From Sodalis glossinidius str. 'morsitans' (GTDB lineage Bacteria > Pseudomonadota > Gammaproteobacteria > Enterobacterales > Enterobacteriaceae), in NCBI RefSeq assembly GCF_000010085.1, contig NC_007712.1, forward strand, positions 1,922,001-1,986,000: a stretch of 64,000 bases of DNA. The letters are read 5' to 3'. A program made the position numbers and the translations under genes. Each line of letters starts with the position of its first letter. Position 1 is the first letter of the stretch. The notes below the pieces were generated by a model, which saw only the letters and a program-made list of their open reading frames with translations, searched no databases and had not been told where the DNA came from. This document shows, in pieces, positions 61,427 to 64,000 of this stretch.

Positions 61427-61674
61427 TGGGCAAGGCAAAAACATTCGGTGTGGCAATCCCCCAAGCGTTTTGCTCAGAGACGAATTTCGGTCTCCGCCGC
61501 AGTTCAGGAATCGATTTTAAGGTGCCTAGGAAGCTCTTGGCGGCGTTTTCTCCGTTAAAACGTAACATCGTGCCACTCAGATCAAAAAAACGCGTAGCGA
61601 GGCTTACGGGAGGTTTTTTGGTGTGTGCCGCTGAAACCCACTTTTCTGGTCGTTTTTTGAGCAAAAGCCTTTGA
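61426..61674 (+). CDS. Small basic protein, 82 residues, unknown
   Basis: MGKAKTFGVAIPQAFCSETN, then PLKRNIVPLRSKKRVARLTG and FLVCAAETHFSGRFLSKSL. GGGG about seven bases upstream and overlap with the O stop. The middle (RSKKRVARLTGGFLVCAA) resembles small lambdoid proteins of the Ash/Icd host-division-inhibitor type, but the match is from memory and weak. High Lys/Arg/Phe, likely membrane- or nucleic-acid-active. Confidence 0.45.
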   Translation: MGKAKTFGVAIPQAFCSETNFGLRRSSGIDFKVPRKLLAAFSPLKRNIVPLRSKKRVARLTGGFLVCAAETHFSGRFLSKSL

Positions 61675-61728
61675 GCTCTTCGACGCAAACACTCAAGGTT
61701 ACCAACGGGCTAACAGGGAGATTCCGTG

Positions 61729-62373
61729 ATGGCTGATGTAAAAACATTCGTGCCGCCGTCGTTGAACGACCGGCAGTTGCTGGCGGTACGCCTGTTCAAC
61801 GAGGTTTTTAAAGCGCTGCGCCAGATTTTCCCAGCGCCAATGGCAAACATCAAGACCGCCGACGATTTGGACATGCTGCGCCGACAGTGGGTTATGGCCT
61901 TTGCCGAGAACGGGATAAACCACATGGGGCAGATTGAGGCCGGGCTTGCGATGGCACGAAAAACGGCCTCGCCGTTCCTGCCGTCGCCGGGCCAGTTCAT
62001 CGAGTGGTGCCAGCAGGGTAACTCACAACACGCCGGGCTACCCACGGCAGAGCAGCTCTACAGCGAGTTTCTGACCTACTGCAAGCGCCGTGGTGACTAC
62101 GAGTGTGCTGAGGATTATCCCTGGAAGTCCGCCGCTCTGTACTGGCTGGTAACGGACCTTTTCGACGCCATGCGGCGATACCGCCTGACGGACGAAGAAG
62201 TTAGGAAAAAATCGGAACCATTGTTGTCAAAAATGGAAAATCGGTTAGGCCGTGGTGATGTCATTCCGGCACCTGTTAAACGCATTGCGCCGCCGAGGCA
62301 TCCATCAGGCCCCACGCCAGCCGAATTGCTGTATGCCAAATGCCAGCAGCGCAAGGAGGCTGGGCTGATATGA
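61729..62373 (+). CDS. Replication protein P (helicase loader)
   Basis: Lambda P-type proteins recruit the host DnaB helicase to O. MADVKTFVPPSLNDRQLLAV, VRLFNEVFKALRQIFPAPMA, FLPSPGQFIEWCQQG and YCKRRGDYECAEDYPWKSAA are family patterns, with PSPGQF as the clearest. ATG at 61729; a GTG lies directly before it. 214 residues, intact. Its stop overlaps the next gene as ATATGA. Confidence 0.88.
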   Translation: MADVKTFVPPSLNDRQLLAVRLFNEVFKALRQIFPAPMANIKTADDLDMLRRQWVMAFAENGINHMGQIEAGLAMARKTASPFLPSPGQFIEWCQQGNSQHAGLPTAEQLYSEFLTYCKRRGDYECAEDYPWKSAALYWLVTDLFDAMRRYRLTDEEVRKKSEPLLSKMENRLGRGDVIPAPVKRIAPPRHPSGPTPAELLYAKCQQRKEAGLI

Positions 62374-62630
62374 AAGCAGTCGCTAACCATATCGTCAATA
62401 CCCGACAGGTATTGGGTGCTCCGGTATTGTCGCTGATGGCATGGGTTCATCAAGTGCGCCGGTGGTGCGTATTACGCCATCTCAGGCGGCTTTGGGAAGA
62501 TAATCAACACCTGCGCCAGATTGCCCGCGAACGTCACTGGGATTTGGTCCTGAGCGCATTCAATACTGAATACAACTATCGTTTTATCAAGGCGGAGGCC
62601 CGTGCCCGCCAGCAGAAGGGAATTTTATAA
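62370..62630 (+). CDS. Hypothetical phage protein, 86 residues
   Basis: ATG at 62370 overlaps the P stop (ATGA). MKAVANHIVNTRQVLGAPVL, WVHQVRRWCVLRHLRRLWED and YNYRFIKAEARARQQKGIL. A helical, Arg/Trp-rich protein, unknown. Two bases separate its stop from the next ATG, so it is an operon member. Intact. Confidence 0.6.
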   Translation: MKAVANHIVNTRQVLGAPVLSLMAWVHQVRRWCVLRHLRRLWEDNQHLRQIARERHWDLVLSAFNTEYNYRFIKAEARARQQKGIL

Positions 62631-62632
62631 AC

Positions 62633-62989
62633 ATGACCCAGTGCCGAACCAGAGAAAAACTCAAGCGGCAGGTTCTCGATTATATCAAAGCGAATGACGG
62701 AACGAATCGCCTTGATCTGGCTGCCGCGTTGCATACCGATGGCTCCAATATCAGCAAGGTTATTCGCGAGCTGCTCGCTGAGAAAAAGGTGTTTCGTTCC
62801 CGTGGGTTGAAGGGCTTTGTTTGCTTCCACAGTAGCGCGGAACGATGTGAAATTTTCAATACGCTCAATGAAGAAAATCGTCCGGGGATCGTCGAGGAAT
62901 ATTGCCGAAACAGCCTTGTTTACCGGTTCGATAAATTACTACTGGCGGTGAGAAAAAATGATAGTCAGCCAAACGCCAAAAGCGTGTAA
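62633..62989 (+). CDS. Winged-helix phage protein, 118 residues
   Basis: MTQCRTREKLKRQVLDYIKA, LDLAAALHTDGSNISKVIRE and LLAEKKVFRSRGLKGFVCFH give a typical winged helix-turn-helix with recognition helix DGSNISKVI. The C-terminus is unrelated to known families. It overlaps the methylase gene by 32 bases. Could be a transcription or replication factor; not assigned. Confidence 0.65.
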   Translation: MTQCRTREKLKRQVLDYIKANDGTNRLDLAAALHTDGSNISKVIRELLAEKKVFRSRGLKGFVCFHSSAERCEIFNTLNEENRPGIVEEYCRNSLVYRFDKLLLAVRKNDSQPNAKSV

Positions 62990-63491
62990 GGACAGATGGC
63001 AAACGCCGGTCGAGATATTCCGTGCGCTGGATGCAGAGTTCAGGTTCTGCCTTGATGCTGCCGCCAACCACGACAACACCCTGTGTCGCTGCTATCTGAC
63101 CGAAGAGGATGATGCCCTGAGTTGCGACTGGTACACCCGGGGGGCGATTTTCTGCAACCCGCCCTACAGCAACATCACGCCGTGGGTCAGGAAGGCCGCC
63201 GAGCAGTGCGTGGTACAGCAGCAGACGATTGTGATGCTGCTTCCCTCCGATACCTCAACGGGGTGGTTCAGGCTGGGGTTGGAAAGTGTGGACGAGGTAC
63301 GCGTTATCACTGGGGGCAGGTTGTCGTTCATCAGCGCTGCAACCGGGGTGTGCGGCAAGAACGGCAATAGCAAGGGGAGCCTGTTGTTTATCTGGAGGCC
63401 GTTCTTCAAAAATCGTTGTCAGTTCACCACGGTAGACAAAAGCGATCTTATTCGCATCGGGACTGAAGTGGTACGCAAAGTTGCAGCGTGA
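62958..63491 (+). CDS. dam: Phage DNA N6-adenine methyltransferase
   Basis: MIVSQTPKACKDRWQTPVEI, FRALDAEFRFCLDAAANHDN, then the catalytic motif NPPY in AIFCNPPYSNITPWVRKAAE and LLPSDTSTGWFRLGL match the phage Dam family (transfers methyl from S-adenosylmethionine to adenine in DNA). 177 residues, normal length. It probably protects phage DNA or alters regulation. Good match to this family across the whole length; target site not predictable. Intact. Confidence 0.9.
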   Translation: MIVSQTPKACKDRWQTPVEIFRALDAEFRFCLDAAANHDNTLCRCYLTEEDDALSCDWYTRGAIFCNPPYSNITPWVRKAAEQCVVQQQTIVMLLPSDTSTGWFRLGLESVDEVRVITGGRLSFISAATGVCGKNGNSKGSLLFIWRPFFKNRCQFTTVDKSDLIRIGTEVVRKVAA

Positions 63492-63588
63492 AAAAAGCCG
63501 TACGGCGCGTTTTGCGGAAAGGAGTACCGTCAACAATTTGCTAACGGCCAAGTCAATTTTAACTTAAATATTCATGCGAGGTATCAAC

Positions 63589-64000
63589 GTGATTCATAAT
63601 AATTTATCAGTTAATCATAGCATTGTCACTGATAGAAGCATCGATAGCCAATCATTGCTTGAGATGGTCAATTCGGCGCGCAAGGAGTATGGCGAGAAGC
63701 CTATTCGTAACAACGACTTTATCAGTCGCGTCAAAGATGAACTTGAGGGCGAGACCTACGAAATTTTCGTAGGTCAAAAAAACGGCGCTGATATTGAAAT
63801 TATCCATATGACCCTCAAGCAAGCTCTACGCGTTGCAGCGCGTGAATCCAAAGCGGTTCGCCGCTCGCTGATTGATAAGCTGGAGCAACAGAGTTCGTCG
63901 CAAAGCCCCAATGAAATCATTGCGGCTATGGCACTGGCTAACGTCGTCCAGGAGCGCCGCCTGAAATCGGTGGAAACGCAAGTCGAGCAGGTTGCCGAGG
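63589..64000 (+). CDS. Rha/antirepressor-like phage regulator, 3' end outside window
   Basis: GTG at 63589 with GAGG about seven bases upstream: MIHNNLSVNHSIVTDRSIDS, VNSARKEYGEKPIRNNDFIS, VKDELEGETYEIFVGQKNGA and MTLKQALRVAARESKAVRRS, then a coiled coil. It is the full-length version of the broken gene at 11855-12516 and contains the 18 residues deleted there. Likely works against the non-cleavable repressor of prophage III (inference). The frame is open to the window end (137 codons). Confidence 0.75.
   Translation, partial: MIHNNLSVNHSIVTDRSIDSQSLLEMVNSARKEYGEKPIRNNDFISRVKDELEGETYEIFVGQKNGADIEIIHMTLKQALRVAARESKAVRRSLIDKLEQQSSSQSPNEIIAAMALANVVQERRLKSVETQVEQVAE

Larger units (their letters stand above)
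51870..64000. mobile_element. Prophage III (lambdoid), left part, runs past the window
   Basis: Integrase next to tRNA-Leu, recombination genes, repressor, YdaS/YdaT-like pair, O and P, Dam and antirepressor, in the usual lambdoid order and with open frames throughout. The right end is outside the window. Confidence 0.9.

Overview
The window looks like the chromosome of a Sodalis-type insect endosymbiont (Enterobacterales, order Pectobacteriales). Evidence: an enterobacterial backbone block yecF-uvrY-uvrC-pgsA-glyW-cysT-leuZ in the E. coli order, other enterobacterial genes (yciG, yqaE, apbE, yedP), and very heavy gene decay with prophages, IS copies and a broken group II intron. Organism assignment is inference from gene content; no database was searched.

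Layout. 1-8.1 kb: backbone, with yciG (frameshifted), yqaE, apbE, a DUF305 gene, two tiny ORFs, a decayed group II intron sitting directly after a rho-independent terminator, and the frameshifted glucosyl/mannosyl-glycerate pair gpgS-yedP. 8.5-28.6 kb: prophage I, starting at a tRNA-Ser-like remnant and a nonsense-mutated integrase, with an SNF2 helicase, an antirepressor array, a moron plus tRNA-like gene, VRR-NUC, a family A polymerase, DUF2800/DUF2815, cI/cro, a primase/VapE helicase, Q, and a lysis cassette (holin, lysozyme, Rz/Rz1). It is cut by an IS256-family element inside the small terminase gene. Most of its genes carry frameshifts or stops. 29.7-39.7 kb: prophage II, a shorter relative with the same module order. 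A 1,749-bp segment (VRR-NUC to polymerase) is duplicated, apparently exactly, between I and II. 39.8-47.1 kb: IS110 and IS903-like pieces, an intact tRNA-Lys(CTT) with a ruined integrase beside it, a PAS/LuxR-type regulator, about 2.7 kb with almost no coding signal, an intact IS903-like element, and yecF cut by that element. 47.9-51.9 kb: uvrY-uvrC-pgsA and tRNA Gly, Cys, Leu. 51.9-64 kb: prophage III, inserted at tRNA-Leu. It is lambdoid, with essentially every gene open, and runs past the window edge.

How the parts work together. Prophage III has a leftward operon (YqaJ exonuclease, RecT, small genes, a LuxR-like regulator, DUF4224 excisionase, integrase) and a rightward operon (YdaS/YdaT-like regulators, replication O and P, a Dam methylase, an antirepressor), split by a repressor with two different operator palindromes. 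Prophages I and II share an unusual accessory block. A short C4-like antisense RNA precedes a BRO-domain gene; a second antirepressor gene (KilA-N in I, ORF6N in II) sits upstream and seems to start at ATA; a divergent coiled-coil membrane protein gene faces it across a TGCAAAATTTTGCA palindrome; and a tRNA-like gene with an enlarged anticodon arm follows. The conservation of this block while the antirepressor domains are swapped is the most interesting accessory signal in the window.
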